A DNA stretch of 64,000 nucleotides from an uncultured Pelagibacteraceae bacterium (GTDB lineage Bacteria; Pseudomonadota; Alphaproteobacteria; Pelagibacterales; Pelagibacteraceae), in contig CACNEM010000001.1 in assembly GCA_902619495.1 (NCBI GenBank), forward strand, positions 92,259 through 156,258, in the 5' to 3' direction. The notes below the pieces were generated by a model that saw nothing but the letters and a program-made list of their open reading frames with translations, was not told the origin of the DNA and did no database searches. Positions 1 to 9,291 of the stretch are shown piece by piece. Every line of letters starts with the position of its first letter. Position 1 is the first letter of the stretch. Both the position numbers and the translations under genes were made by a program.

Positions 1-1
1 A

Positions 2-565
2 TTAAATATTTCTATAAATTTTTATTATAGCCTCTGGAAAAATTTTATATTCTAATTTCTGCGTTTTATCTTTTAAAGTATTAACATTATCAGATTTTAA
101 TATATAGAAGCTTTTTTGGGCTACAATTTTTCCTGCATCAAGTTTTTCATTTACAAAATGCACAGTACACCCTGTTTTTTTTTCATTATTTTTTAAAATT
201 CTTTTGTAAGTATTAAGACCTTTAAACTTTGGCAATAAAGAAGGATGAATATTTATTACTTTTTTTCCAAATTTTTTTAAAAATTCTTTTGAAATAATCT
301 TCATATATCCTGCTAAACAAATTAATGAAATATTGTGTTTTTTTAAATGATAAAAAATTTGATTTTCAAAATATCTCGTTTTTGTGTCGATACAAACAAA
401 TGGAATAGCATTTTTTTTTGCGTGATACAGTCCATATGCATCTCTATTATTTGTTATAACTAATTTTATTCTTATCGGAAAATTATAGTCTCTCGATTTT
501 AAAATTAAATTTTTTAAATTTGAGCCATTTCCAGAAATAAATATACAAGTTTTTACTTTTCCCAT
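2..565 (-). CDS. purN: Phosphoribosylglycinamide formyltransferase
   Basis: Transfers a formyl group from 10-formyltetrahydrofolate to GAR, the third step of de novo purine synthesis, in the cytoplasm. The 187-residue protein is complete, with its TAA at the very edge of the window. The GART core is clear: an SGNGSNL phosphate loop near residue 11, the catalytic Asn105 and His107 in NIHPSLLPKFKG, and Asp143 in GCTVHFVNEKLDAGK, matching N106/H108/D144 of the E. coli enzyme. The start overlaps the end of purM by 13 bases, so the two are translated from one mRNA. Length is slightly short of the usual 190-215 because the C-terminus is trimmed. Confidence 0.95.
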   Translation of the reverse strand: MGKVKTCIFISGNGSNLKNLILKSRDYNFPIRIKLVITNNRDAYGLYHAKKNAIPFVCIDTKTRYFENQIFYHLKKHNISLICLAGYMKIISKEFLKKFGKKVINIHPSLLPKFKGLNTYKRILKNNEKKTGCTVHFVNEKLDAGKIVAQKSFYILKSDNVNTLKDKTQKLEYKIFPEAIIKIYRNI

Positions 566-1587
566 TTTATTTTGTTTGAAAGATTAACTTTTCTATGGCT
601 TTTTGAAACAAATCCAATCTCATATGGTTTGAATTTTTTTGAAAATACTTTTTTAATTCTATAAATATTTTTTTTAGGAGCAATAACGCAAAATCCAATG
701 CCACAATTAAATGTCTTAAGCATCTCATTATCTGAAATATTATTTTTTTTTAACCAGTTAAATATTTTCAAAACTCTTATTTTTGAAAGATCAACATTTA
801 ATGTTAAATTATCTGGTATAGATCTAAGTAAGTTCTCAACTAACCCACCGCCAGTTATATGGGCCGCGGCATTAATTAAATTCTTGTCCAGTAATTTTAG
901 CACTTCTTTTGAATAAATTTTTGTAGGTTTTATAATTTCTTTTTTTAAATTTTTTGAAATTTTATTTCCCTTTAATATAGATCTTACTAAAGAGTAACCA
1001 TTTGAATGTATACCATTTGAAGGTATTGCAAGTATAATATCTTTTTTTTTGACTCTATTTTTGCTTAAAATTTTTTTTTTAGAAACTATTCCAACACTAA
1101 AACCGGCTAAATCAAATTTATTTTTTGAGTAAACTCCTGGCATCTCGGCTGTCTCACCTCCTATCAGAGAACAGGAAGACAGTTTACATCCATCAAAAAT
1201 ACCCTTGAGAATTTTTTTCATTTTATTCAGCTCAAGTTTTCCTACGGCTATATAATCTAAAAAAAATAGTGGTCTTGCGCCCTGAACTATCAAATCATTT
1301 ACACACATTGCAACAAGATCTACGCCAATTGTATCAAATTTTTTAAACTGGTTTGCAAGTTCAATTTTAGTTCCTACACCATCTGTACACGAAACTATAA
1401 CAGGATCTTTAATTTTGCTTTTACTAATATCAAATAAAGATCCAAATCCTCCAATTCTATCCTTGTTAAAAGTATTATTCGTTTTTTGGACATCTTTTTT
1501 TGATAAATAAGATATGTGTTTGACTAATTTATTTGCTAATGAAATATTTACGCCACTTTTTTTGTAACTATTTTTTATTTTTTTCAT
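553..1587 (-). CDS. purM: Phosphoribosylformylglycinamidine cyclo-ligase (AIR synthetase)
   Basis: ATP-dependent ring closure of FGAM to AIR, the fifth step of purine synthesis. At 344 residues it is full length. Family signatures are visible: GGFGSLFDISK near residue 46, the nucleotide/substrate loop CTDGVGTKIELA near residue 67, and GGETAEMPGVY in the middle. It is the first gene of a purM-purN operon. Its ATG lies only 25 bases from the divergent start of the next gene, leaving almost no room for a conventional promoter on either side. Confidence 0.95.
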   Translation of the reverse strand: MKKIKNSYKKSGVNISLANKLVKHISYLSKKDVQKTNNTFNKDRIGGFGSLFDISKSKIKDPVIVSCTDGVGTKIELANQFKKFDTIGVDLVAMCVNDLIVQGARPLFFLDYIAVGKLELNKMKKILKGIFDGCKLSSCSLIGGETAEMPGVYSKNKFDLAGFSVGIVSKKKILSKNRVKKKDIILAIPSNGIHSNGYSLVRSILKGNKISKNLKKEIIKPTKIYSKEVLKLLDKNLINAAAHITGGGLVENLLRSIPDNLTLNVDLSKIRVLKIFNWLKKNNISDNEMLKTFNCGIGFCVIAPKKNIYRIKKVFSKKFKPYEIGFVSKSHRKVNLSNKIKWEK

Positions 1588-1612
1588 TTATAAAAGTGAT
1601 ATTTAATGTTTA

Positions 1613-2659
1613 ATGAAACTTTATAAATTAATATCTATTATATTAATTATTTTTTTAAAAACTGGAAATGTTTTATCTGAAAATAATATATTTGATGTTA
1701 ATAATATTGAAATCGAATTAAAAGAGAAACTTTCCCAACAGACATTATCGAATAAAGCAATAAAAGAGGGTTTCAGCAGACTTACTGATAGAATACTTTT
1801 ACAGGAGGATAATAAAAAATTAACAGACTTAAAATTCTCTGAGATAAAAGAGCTCGTAAATTATTACCAGGTAGAGGACAAGGAAGATATTAAAAGTAAT
1901 TATGAAAAAATTAACTACAAAATTTCTTTCGATAAAGAAAAAATTCACAACCTTTTCTTTAAAAAGGGAATATCTTACTCTGAAATTTTAAATAAAGAAA
2001 TATATCTTCTTCCAATTTTTAAAAAAAAAGAACAAGTATTTATTTTTAATCAAAATTACTTTTATGATAATTGGAATGAAATATTTGAAAGTGAATTAGT
2101 AGAGTTTGTTTTGCCTCTAGAAAATATTGAAATTATTCAAAATGTTAATTCAAATAAAAATAATCTAATAGATCTTGATCTTAGTGAGTTACTAGAAGAA
2201 TATTCTGGTAAAAATTTAGCTTTAATTATTATTGAATATAACAATACGAATGAGGAAAAAATTTACCTTAAATCTCAAATTCAAGGAAAAAATATTGTTA
2301 AAAAATTAATTATTAAAAATAAAGATCTGCCAGAAGAAAAATTTTTTGAAAAAATCATAACAGAAGTAAAAAAAGAACTCATAAATTTGATTAAATCTCA
2401 AAATTTGATTGATATACGAACTCCATCTTTTTTAAATGCAAATCTTCAAATAAATGATTCGAGCAATCTAGAGGAATTAAAAATGAGATTAAAAAAAATA
2501 GACTTAATTGAAAAAATCTATGTTCAAGAATTTAATAATGAAAAAATTTATTTAAAAATAAAATATCTAGGAAAATTAGATAAAATTATAGGTCAATTAA
2601 AGGAAAACAATATTTTATTGAGATTAAAGCAAGATGAATGGAGTCTAAAGCTTTTATAA
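1613..2659 (+). CDS. DUF2066-like predicted secreted protein
   Basis: A 348-residue protein of unknown function. A short basic start followed by a hydrophobic stretch (about residues 3-20, ending near VLSEN) looks like a signal peptide, so it is probably periplasmic or lipid-bilayer associated. The rest is hydrophilic, with a SRLTDRILLQ segment and later LLPIFKKKEQ region that resemble DUF2066 proteins. The location fits: DUF2066 genes often lie between purM and hda in other proteobacteria (recalled, not checked). Its stop shares bases with the next start in a TAATG overlap (2657-2661), implying translational coupling. A profile search would settle the family. Confidence 0.5.
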   Translation: MKLYKLISIILIIFLKTGNVLSENNIFDVNNIEIELKEKLSQQTLSNKAIKEGFSRLTDRILLQEDNKKLTDLKFSEIKELVNYYQVEDKEDIKSNYEKINYKISFDKEKIHNLFFKKGISYSEILNKEIYLLPIFKKKEQVFIFNQNYFYDNWNEIFESELVEFVLPLENIEIIQNVNSNKNNLIDLDLSELLEEYSGKNLALIIIEYNNTNEEKIYLKSQIQGKNIVKKLIIKNKDLPEEKFFEKIITEVKKELINLIKSQNLIDIRTPSFLNANLQINDSSNLEELKMRLKKIDLIEKIYVQEFNNEKIYLKIKYLGKLDKIIGQLKENNILLRLKQDEWSLKLL

Positions 2660-3318
2660 TGAGCCAACTTATTTTTAAATTTCCTTTTAAAAAAAAGTAT
2701 TACGAACAAGATTTTTATGTATCAAGCAATAATTTTAATGCATATAAACTAATTGAAAACTGGCCCAACTGGCCAGGAAAATGTTTAAATGTTTTTGGAG
2801 CATCTGGATCTGGTAAGACCCATTTATCTAAAATATTACAAAAAAAAATAAAAAAAACTAAATTAATTGATGCTAAAAATTTGAATGATCAAATAATAGA
2901 AGAACTTAATAACTTAGAATGTCTGATAATTGATAGATATGACCACAATATTGAGGAAAAACTGTTTTATTCAATATTCAACCAGTCAAAGCAATTAGAT
3001 AATTTCATTCTGATTAATAGTATTCAATCTTTAAAGAAATATTCTTTTAAATTAAAAGATTTACAATCGAGAATAAACAGCTTAGTTTATATTGGAATAG
3101 ACTTACCGACAGATGAATTGTTGCAAGTGATTATATCAAAATCTTTCTCAGACAAACAAATAAATCTTAACCCAAAAATTTCACAGTTTATAATTAATAA
3201 TGTAGATAGATCTTATGATAAAATGTTTAAATTTCTTAAAGATATTGATGAATTATCTTTATCTACTGGAAAATCAATAAATATTAATCTAATAAAAAAA
3301 GTATTAAGAGATGAATAA
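2659..3318 (+). CDS. hda: Hda-like DnaA-homologous regulator of initiation
   Basis: A DnaA-type AAA+ ATPase without the DnaA DNA-binding domain (219 residues from the chosen start). In Hda, the protein binds the sliding clamp and promotes hydrolysis of DnaA-ATP to restrain replication initiation. Visible features are an N-terminal QLIFKFPF segment like a clamp-binding motif, a Walker A GASGSGKTH near residue 47, a Walker B-like CLIIDRYD, and LQSRINS near the sensor region. I chose the ATG at 2659, which overlaps the upstream stop (TAATG) and places the clamp motif at the N-terminus; an in-frame ATG at 2638 would add 7 residues inside the upstream gene. The stop overlaps the aspS start by 8 bases. 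Confidence 0.8.
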   Translation: MSQLIFKFPFKKKYYEQDFYVSSNNFNAYKLIENWPNWPGKCLNVFGASGSGKTHLSKILQKKIKKTKLIDAKNLNDQIIEELNNLECLIIDRYDHNIEEKLFYSIFNQSKQLDNFILINSIQSLKKYSFKLKDLQSRINSLVYIGIDLPTDELLQVIISKSFSDKQINLNPKISQFIINNVDRSYDKMFKFLKDIDELSLSTGKSININLIKKVLRDE

Positions 3319-5098
3319 ATATAGATCACATAATTGTTCAGAGTTGAGTGAAAAAGAAATAGGAAATGTCGTTCACCTATCTGGATGGCTTCATAGAAAA
3401 CGAGATCATGGTAATTTATTATTTATAGATTTAAGAGATCATTACGGAATAACTCAATGCGTGATTGAAAATAATAATAAATATTTTCCAGTGTTAGAAA
3501 AGTTGAAACCTGAATCTGTTTTAAAAATTAATGGTGAAGTTCTTAAAAGAAGTAAAGAAAACGAAAATCTTGAATTAAAAACAGGAAGAATTGAAGTTAA
3601 AATTAACTCAATTGAAGTTTTGTCAAGCGCAAAAGATTTACCCATACCAGTTTTTGGTGAACAAGATTACCCAGAGGACATTAGGTTAAAATATAGATTT
3701 CTAGATCTTCGAAGAGAGGAAATGCATAATAATATGATTTTAAGATCAGAAGTTATTTCTTTTATAAGAACTGAAATGGTAAAATTAGGTTTTTTAGAAT
3801 ATCAAACACCTATTTTAACTTCATCGAGCCCTGAAGGAGCTAGAGATTTTTTAGTTCCAAGTAGATTAAACCAAGGAAAATTTTACGCTTTGCCCCAAGC
3901 TCCTCAGCAATTCAAACAGTTAATTATGGTATCTGGTTTTGATAAATATTTTCAAATAGCTCCTTGTTTTAGAGATGAAGATGCTAGAGCAGACAGAAGT
4001 CCAGGTGAATTTTATCAATTAGATTTAGAAATGTCTTTTGTAGAACAAGAAGACGTTTTTAATGTTGTTGAGAAATTAATGTTTAACTTATTTAAAAAGT
4101 TTTCAACAAGAAAAATTCTTAATGAAGTATTTCCAAGAATTACTTATAAGGACTCTATGGATAAATATGGTACGGATAAACCCGATCTAAGAAATCCATT
4201 AATTATAAATGACCTGACAAGAGTGTTTACAAGAGAGGACGTTAAATTCGACATTTTTAAAAAATTAGTAAAATCAGGATCAATAGTAAAAGGAATTGTA
4301 ACAAAAAACACAAAAGATAAGCCAAGGAGTTTTTTTGATAATATTGATAAATGGGCGAAAGACCAGGGAGCTTCTGGATTAGCATATTTTACGTTTGAGC
4401 AAGATAAGTCAATTAAAGGGAAGGGGCCAGTTGGTAAATTTTTTGGAGAAGACTCTTTAAAAGAAATTATGAAACTATGCAATGCATCAATTGGTGATAG
4501 TATTTTTTTAGCATGTGGTAAGAAAAATGACTTAGAAAAAATTCTATCAAAAGCAAGAACTAAAATTGCAGATGATTTAAAACTAGTAGATAAAAATCTT
4601 TTTGCATTTTGTTGGATCGTGGACTACCCAATGTTTGAATTAGATGAAAAAACTAAAAAAATAATTTTTAGTCACAACCCCTTTTCAATGCCTCAAGGAA
4701 ATATTGATAAATTAAATTTTGAAAAACCCTTGGAAATGAAAGCTTACCAATATGATATTGTTTGTAATGGTGTTGAGCTATCATCTGGCGCTATCAGAAA
4801 TCATATTCCCGAATTAATGTATAAATTATTTTCTATTGCAGGATATGATAAAAATGAAGTTAATAAAAGTTTTAGCGGTATGATAAATGCTTTAACTTAC
4901 GGAGCACCACCTCATGGTGGAATAGCGCCAGGAATAGATAGAATAGTAATGCTATTAGCTAATAAGGAAAATATAAGGGAAGTAACTTTATTTCCAATGA
5001 ATCAAAACGCCCAAGATTTAATGATGCAAGCTCCATCACAGGTAGATAACAAATTGTTAAAGGAGCTCGGAATAAAATTAGATATAAAAAAAAGTTAG
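3311..5098 (+). CDS. aspS: Aspartyl-tRNA synthetase
   Basis: Charges tRNA-Asp with aspartate. The 595-residue length is that of the bacterial type with an inserted GAD domain. The N-terminal OB fold contains [19 protein letters not shown]; class II motif 2 reads [24 protein letters not shown] around residue 220; motif 3 is near [18 protein letters not shown] at about residue 535. It closes the short plus-strand run that begins at the DUF2066-like gene. Its TAG overlaps the stop of the convergent downstream gene by four bases. Confidence 0.97.
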   Translation: MNKYRSHNCSELSEKEIGNVVHLSGWLHRKRDHGNLLFIDLRDHYGITQCVIENNNKYFPVLEKLKPESVLKINGEVLKRSKENENLELKTGRIEVKINSIEVLSSAKDLPIPVFGEQDYPEDIRLKYRFLDLRREEMHNNMILRSEVISFIRTEMVKLGFLEYQTPILTSSSPEGARDFLVPSRLNQGKFYALPQAPQQFKQLIMVSGFDKYFQIAPCFRDEDARADRSPGEFYQLDLEMSFVEQEDVFNVVEKLMFNLFKKFSTRKILNEVFPRITYKDSMDKYGTDKPDLRNPLIINDLTRVFTREDVKFDIFKKLVKSGSIVKGIVTKNTKDKPRSFFDNIDKWAKDQGASGLAYFTFEQDKSIKGKGPVGKFFGEDSLKEIMKLCNASIGDSIFLACGKKNDLEKILSKARTKIADDLKLVDKNLFAFCWIVDYPMFELDEKTKKIIFSHNPFSMPQGNIDKLNFEKPLEMKAYQYDIVCNGVELSSGAIRNHIPELMYKLFSIAGYDKNEVNKSFSGMINALTYGAPPHGGIAPGIDRIVMLLANKENIREVTLFPMNQNAQDLMMQAPSQVDNKLLKELGIKLDIKKS

Positions 5099-5913
5099 CT
5101 TTTGGTTTTTAGATTAATTCTTACATCCGATAGATCGACTAACTTTTCTTCTAAATTACTTCTTACAAAGCCTTTTGAAGTTATATTTTTTACTATTTTT
5201 AAAAACTTATCATCAGAAGCATTTTCTTGAGTAATATTTTTAGAACTTGCAATCGATGGAGTGTGGGCTAGTTCCTCTTTACCAAGATAAGAGATAGCTA
5301 ATTCTCTGAAAACATAATCTAAAATCGAAGAAGCGCTTAATATTCTGTCATTTCCAATTACATTTCCAGATGGTTCAAACTTAGTATCAATAAATGCATC
5401 AACATACTCATCTAGGGGCACGCCATATTGCAGTCCCAAAGAAATTGCTATAGCAAAATTATTCATCATTGCTTTTACCAACTCACCTTCTTTATTTGTG
5501 TCTATAAAAATTTCTCCGATTTTACCATCGTCGTATTCTCCTGTATGCAAATAAACTTTATGGTCGCCAATTTGAGCTTTCTGTATATAACCTTTTCTTC
5601 TATCTGGCATTTTAAATCGTGAGTTGTTTTTAATTTTAATATTATTATCTCTAATCATAGAATTATTTTTTGATTGTATTTTTTCACTAATACTTTGTGG
5701 TAATGGATTTTCTAATTTTATATTCTTAGCCTTAGATTTTTTATCATCACTAATTTTTTTAGTTTTCCGGTTATTTAACTTTACATCTATTACTTCAACG
5801 CTGCCATCTTTTCGATTATCAATCTTTGATAATTCTTGATCGTTTAAATCATTGAGCGTATGAACTGTCTTAAAAGTACAAGTATAGTAAGTTTCTACGA
5901 TAAATTTTTTCAT
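5095..5913 (-). CDS. Stand-alone NrdJ C-terminal-like (TSCPD) domain protein
   Basis: A 272-residue protein whose residues about 102-228 strongly resemble the C-terminal TSCPD region of class II, B12-dependent ribonucleotide reductase (NrdJ): [64 protein letters not shown] and [16 protein letters not shown]. The catalytic barrel, radical-site cysteine and cobalamin-binding parts of a reductase are absent. Residues 1-50 form a separate conserved-looking module ([18 protein letters not shown]) followed by a Lys/Asn-rich linker. It is not a truncated pseudogene by appearance: it has a clean ATG and an unrelated, ordered N-terminus. Function is unknown; a role in nucleotide reduction or its regulation is only an inference. 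Confidence 0.7.
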   Translation of the reverse strand: MKKFIVETYYTCTFKTVHTLNDLNDQELSKIDNRKDGSVEVIDVKLNNRKTKKISDDKKSKAKNIKLENPLPQSISEKIQSKNNSMIRDNNIKIKNNSRFKMPDRRKGYIQKAQIGDHKVYLHTGEYDDGKIGEIFIDTNKEGELVKAMMNNFAIAISLGLQYGVPLDEYVDAFIDTKFEPSGNVIGNDRILSASSILDYVFRELAISYLGKEELAHTPSIASSKNITQENASDDKFLKIVKNITSKGFVRSNLEEKLVDLSDVRINLKTKS

Positions 5914-5970
5914 AATAAATTGAAATATGTTATATTGAAGATATATATTAAATATTGTAAGTGTCTATCG

Positions 5971-5976
5971 TATAAT
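5971..5976 (+). promoter_or_regulatory. Candidate -10 element for the NDUFA12-DUF2155 pair
   Basis: A perfect TATAAT lies 38 bases upstream of the chosen NDUFA12 start, in the 101-base gap between two divergent genes. The best -35 at 17-base spacing is only TTAAAT (5948-5953), so this is a weak call in a very AT-rich background. A small dyad CAATT/AATTG follows at 5981-5993. Confidence 0.3.
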
Positions 5977-6014
5977 AATACAATTGTTAATTGTGTGGAT
6001 TTAAAATTTCTAAA

Positions 6015-6365
6015 ATGAGTTTAAAAGTTATTTTTACTTGGTGGAACAAGCAAACTTTCGGCACTTTTCTTAAAACATTATTTTTTGGAAAATTTGTTGG
6101 CAAGGATGAATTTGGAAATAAATACTACAAAAGTAAAAGCGATGAAAGATGGGTGATATATTCTGATAATATTGAGGCTACAAAAATCTCATCTAGCTGG
6201 TATTTGTGGATACATCACACTATAGACAAAATTCCAGATGATAAAGAAAATAAATTTTTATGGCAAAAAGAACATTCAGAAAATAAAACTGGAACAGATG
6301 AAAGTTATAAACCAACCAAAATTAAAAAAAATGCAATAAAAAAAAAATATGAAACATGGAAATAA
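6015..6365 (+). CDS. NADH dehydrogenase accessory subunit, NDUFA12 (B17.2) family
   Basis: A 116-residue homologue of the complex I accessory subunit NDUFA12, found in alphaproteobacterial and mitochondrial complex I. The start FTWWNKQTFGT, the FVGKDEFGNKYYKSK core, RWVIYSD and WYLWIHHTIDKIPDD follow the family pattern, and the C-terminus is Lys-rich. I start it at the ATG at 6015, which matches the family's usual N-terminus; an in-frame start at 5991 would add eight residues. It overlaps the next gene by 17 bases and pairs with DUF2155 as in other Alphaproteobacteria. The core complex I operon is 35 kb away. Confidence 0.9.
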   Translation: MSLKVIFTWWNKQTFGTFLKTLFFGKFVGKDEFGNKYYKSKSDERWVIYSDNIEATKISSSWYLWIHHTIDKIPDDKENKFLWQKEHSENKTGTDESYKPTKIKKNAIKKKYETWK

Positions 6366-6855
6366 AATCTTATTAGCTTTTTTATTTTTTTTTTTAAAAA
6401 CTCCCGTTGGTTTTTCGGAAGAAAGAATTTCTACTTCCCCATTATTAAATTTGGAAAAAATAAAACCGAGTTTTGAAGAATTAGATGTAGAAAAAGAAAA
6501 CTTTACAATTAAGAAAAACTTAAAAGAAAAAAAAAATTTTAATAAAGATACTCAAATTTCCCAGGCGGTGCTTATCGGTCTTGATAAAATTACAGCTAAA
6601 TCTTCAAAAATATATATCAATTTAGACGAAATAAAAAAATTTGGTCCATTAGAAATAAAAATTTTAAAATGTGGAAAAGTAAAAGTTAATAACAAAATGG
6701 ATGACGTTGCGTACATGCAAGTAAAAGATTTAACAAAAAGTGAGGATGAGAAGGTTTTTATATTTAATGGGTGGACATTTGCCTCTGACCCAAGTTTAAC
6801 ACCATTTGACCATGCAATTTATGACTTACAATTATTAAATTGCTACAAAATTTAA
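6349..6855 (+). CDS. DUF2155 domain protein with signal peptide
   Basis: A 168-residue protein with a hydrophobic N-terminus (ILLAFLFFFLKTPVGFS, about residues 6-22) that looks like a signal peptide. The C-terminal half carries the DUF2155 hallmarks: KILKCGKVKVNNKMDDVAYMQVKD, IFNGWTFASDPSLTPFDHAIYDLQLLNCY. Function is unknown; its constant pairing with NDUFA12 in Alphaproteobacteria hints at a link to respiratory complex or envelope biogenesis. The stop TAA shares the palindrome TTAA (6852-6855) with the stop of accC on the other strand. Confidence 0.85.
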   Translation: MKHGNKILLAFLFFFLKTPVGFSEERISTSPLLNLEKIKPSFEELDVEKENFTIKKNLKEKKNFNKDTQISQAVLIGLDKITAKSSKIYINLDEIKKFGPLEIKILKCGKVKVNNKMDDVAYMQVKDLTKSEDEKVFIFNGWTFASDPSLTPFDHAIYDLQLLNCYKI

Positions 6856-8189
6856 TAAAATTTTTCTTTTCCCAACCAATTGGTATCAAAATCTGAATTT
6901 ATAAATTTTTTATGTTTAAGTATTTTTTTGTGGAGATCAATCGTAGTGGTAATCCCCTCTAAAACAAATTCGTCTAAAGATCTCAAAGTTCTTTGAATTG
7001 CCTCTGTTCTATTTCTACCTTTACAAATTACTTTAGCAATTAAACTGTCATAATATGGGGTTATTTTACATCCTTGAAACACTGAACCATCAACTCTAGT
7101 TCTAAAACCCGATGGTTGATGGCATACACTAATAGTACCTGGACTGGGCTGAAAATCCAATGCAGGGTTTTCAGCATTAACTCTGCACTCAATTGAATGA
7201 CCTCGAGGATCAATATCACTTTGCTTTAAAGCTGTATCTCCCGTAAATGCAATCCAAAGCTGCTCTTTAACAATATCTATTCCAGTTTGCACTTCCGTAA
7301 CTGGGTGCTCTACTTGAACACGAGTATTCATTTCTAAGAAATAAAACTTTCCATCCTCATAAATATATTCAACAGTTCCTGCTCCTTCATAATTAATTTG
7401 TTCAACCATTTTAACTGTTTTTTCTAGAAGATCTTTTCTTTGATTTTCTGTTAGTACTGGACTAGGTGTTTCCTCAATTAATTTTTGATGTCTTCTTTGA
7501 ACCGAACAATCTCTTTCACCTAAATGAACAGTTTTATTTTTACCAGACATAATTTGAACTTCAATATGTCTTGGATTTTTAAAATACTTTTCAATGTATA
7601 ATTCATCGTTATTAAAAAATTTTTTTGCCTCAGTTTTTGCTGTTAAGAACATATTTTCTAATTGATTTTCTTCCTCCACAATTTTCATACCCTTACCACC
7701 GCCGCCACCAGCAGCTTTAATTAAAACAGGGTAACCAATATTTTTACAAATTGATTTTGCTTCCTCAAAAGATTTTACTCCACCTTCCGATCCCTCAATA
7801 ATAGGTAAACCATATTTTTTTGCTATTCGTTTTGCCTCTATTTTATCACCCATTTTTGAAATAATATCAGCACTTGGGCCAATAAATTTTATTCCATGTT
7901 TTTGAACTATTTCAGAAAATTTAGCATTTTCAGACAAAAAACCATAACCTGGATGAATTGCTTCTGCTCCAGTAAGATCTACAGCCGACATAATAGATGA
8001 GATATTTAAATAACTATTTTGAGGTTGATGAGATCCTATACAAACACTCTCATCTGCCAATCTCACATGCATCGACTCGGAGTCTACATCTGAGTGGACT
8101 GCTACAGTTCCTATACCCCATTCTTTGCAAGCTCTTATAATTCTAACAGCAATTTCCCCTCTGTTAGCTATTAAAACCTTTTTAAACAT
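6852..8189 (-). CDS. accC: Acetyl-CoA carboxylase, biotin carboxylase subunit
   Basis: Carboxylates the biotin on AccB using ATP and bicarbonate, the first half-reaction of malonyl-CoA formation for fatty-acid synthesis. Its 445 residues match the usual length. Signatures include KVLIANRGEIAVRIIRACKE at the N-terminus, the glycine-rich ATP-grasp loop AAGGGGGKGMKIV near residue 160, and EMNTRVQVEHPVTE near residue 290 with the catalytic Arg. It is the last gene of aroQ-accB-accC, 5 bases after accB. Confidence 0.97.
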   Translation of the reverse strand: MFKKVLIANRGEIAVRIIRACKEWGIGTVAVHSDVDSESMHVRLADESVCIGSHQPQNSYLNISSIMSAVDLTGAEAIHPGYGFLSENAKFSEIVQKHGIKFIGPSADIISKMGDKIEAKRIAKKYGLPIIEGSEGGVKSFEEAKSICKNIGYPVLIKAAGGGGGKGMKIVEEENQLENMFLTAKTEAKKFFNNDELYIEKYFKNPRHIEVQIMSGKNKTVHLGERDCSVQRRHQKLIEETPSPVLTENQRKDLLEKTVKMVEQINYEGAGTVEYIYEDGKFYFLEMNTRVQVEHPVTEVQTGIDIVKEQLWIAFTGDTALKQSDIDPRGHSIECRVNAENPALDFQPSPGTISVCHQPSGFRTRVDGSVFQGCKITPYYDSLIAKVICKGRNRTEAIQRTLRSLDEFVLEGITTTIDLHKKILKHKKFINSDFDTNWLGKEKFY

Positions 8190-8194
8190 TTTTA

Positions 8195-8620
8195 TTATTT
8201 TAGAAGAATTAATGTTTGACCAAACTCTACTGGTTGACCATCTTCTACTAGAATACTTTTAACTATGCCATCACTTGTTGACGGCACATGGTTCATAGTC
8301 TTCATTGCCTCTACAATCATAACAGTTTGACCTTTTTTAATTTTATCACCAACTTCAACAAATTTTTTTGCCCCTGGTTCTGGAGCTAAATACGCAGTTC
8401 CAATAATTGGAGATTTTACCCTAATTCCATCGCTATCATCTGATTTATTTAATACTGTTTTATTTGGAGATACAACAGCTGATGTTTTAGCTGGCTCAAT
8501 AGTTCTTGAAGCTTTTGAAACTTTAATTTTTTTTTGTCCGTCTTGATACTCTAGCTCTGTCAAAGAGAATTCCTTTAAGTGATCAACTAATTCCTTTATT
8601 AATTTTTTATCTATTTTCAT
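8195..8620 (-). CDS. accB: Acetyl-CoA carboxylase, biotin carboxyl carrier protein
   Basis: A 141-residue carrier that shuttles carboxybiotin between AccC and the carboxyltransferase. The biotinyl domain fills the C-terminal half, with the biotin-accepting Lys107 in VEAMKTMNHV. The N-terminal 35 residues form the usual helical segment, followed by a Ser/Thr/Lys linker. It overlaps the end of aroQ by 14 bases and precedes accC. The likely modifying enzyme is the BirA encoded at 54.7 kb in the same window. Confidence 0.96.
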   Translation of the reverse strand: MKIDKKLIKELVDHLKEFSLTELEYQDGQKKIKVSKASRTIEPAKTSAVVSPNKTVLNKSDDSDGIRVKSPIIGTAYLAPEPGAKKFVEVGDKIKKGQTVMIVEAMKTMNHVPSTSDGIVKSILVEDGQPVEFGQTLILLK

Positions 8621-9056
8621 TATCTAAAAACTTATTCATTGCTTTAATAGCCATTACGTATCCTTCCGGTCCAAAACCACATATTACTCCTTTAGCTAGT
8701 TTACTTATAAGAGAAATGTGTCTAAAATCTTCTCTATTATAAATATTAGTTATATGCAATTCAATAATAGGTATTTTGAGTATTTTTAAAGCATCATGAA
8801 TTGCTACAGACGTGTGAGTGTACCCCCCTGCATTAATAATAAGCCCATGACAATTATTTCTTGAATTTTGTATCTTATCAATTAATTCCCCTTCAATATT
8901 TGACTGAAAAAAAGATAAATCTATATTATTTTTTGAAGCATAATTTTTACAATTTTTTTCAATCTCCTTAAGAGTGACAGTTCCATATTGTTTTTTTTCT
9001 CTTTCACCTAAAAGGTTGAGATTTGGTCCATTAAGAACTATAATTTTGTTCATCAT
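8607..9056 (-). CDS. aroQ: Type II 3-dehydroquinate dehydratase
   Basis: Dehydrates 3-dehydroquinate to 3-dehydroshikimate in the shikimate pathway. At 149 residues it is a standard dodecameric type II enzyme. Motifs present are NGPNLNLLGERE, the catalytic Tyr24 in KKQYG, INAGGYTHTSVAIHDAL and ELHITNIYNREDFRHIS with the active-site His. Two tandem ATGs are possible (9056 and 9053); I used the first. The aroQ-accB-accC order is common in Proteobacteria. Confidence 0.95.
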   Translation of the reverse strand: MMNKIIVLNGPNLNLLGEREKKQYGTVTLKEIEKNCKNYASKNNIDLSFFQSNIEGELIDKIQNSRNNCHGLIINAGGYTHTSVAIHDALKILKIPIIELHITNIYNREDFRHISLISKLAKGVICGFGPEGYVMAIKAMNKFLDNENR

Positions 9057-9086
9057 ATTCTAATATTATTATTGATTAGCTTAATT

Positions 9087-9290
9087 ATGGCAAAAATACA
9101 ATTAAATGGAAAAAAAATATCAATTAAATCAAACTTTTCTATATTAGATTTGGTAAAAAAATATAATTTAGACAATAAAAAAATTGCTGTTGAATATAAC
9201 GGAGAAATTATCCCAAAAATTAAATATAAAAAAAAAATATTAAAAAACAAAGATAAATTAGAAATTGTTCATTTCATCGGAGGAGGTTAA
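9087..9290 (+). CDS. thiS: Thiamine biosynthesis sulfur carrier protein
   Basis: A 67-residue ubiquitin-fold carrier that holds sulfur as a C-terminal thiocarboxylate for thiazole synthesis. The sequence begins [10 protein letters not shown] and ends IVHFIGGG, giving the required Gly-Gly tail. I prefer the ATG at 9087 because it matches the usual ThiS N-terminus; an in-frame start at 9072 adds five residues. It sits directly before thiG. No TPP riboswitch fits in the 30 bases upstream. Confidence 0.92.
   Translation: MAKIQLNGKKISIKSNFSILDLVKKYNLDNKKIAVEYNGEIIPKIKYKKKILKNKDKLEIVHFIGGG
9281..9286 (+). promoter_or_regulatory. Strong Shine-Dalgarno for thiG
   Basis: AGGAGG lies inside the last codons of thiS and ends 5 bases before a TTG at 9292. 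Strong Shine-Dalgarno sequences are scarce in this window, and this one decides the thiG start in favour of the TTG. Confidence 0.8.
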
Positions 9291-9291
9291 T

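Noticed and set aside
698-916. Open frame on the plus strand within purM, and similar ones opposite aspS, glnA, lon, nuoF and the fusion gene
   Set aside because: All lie wholly inside well-recognised genes in another frame and match no family; they reflect codon bias in the real gene.
9057-9086. TPP riboswitch before thiS
   Set aside because: Only about 30 bases are available between aroQ and thiS, far too few for the THI element.
9265-9291. Earlier TTG start for thiG
   Set aside because: It would lie inside thiS; the TTG at 9292 follows an AGGAGG at good spacing and gives the family's usual length.
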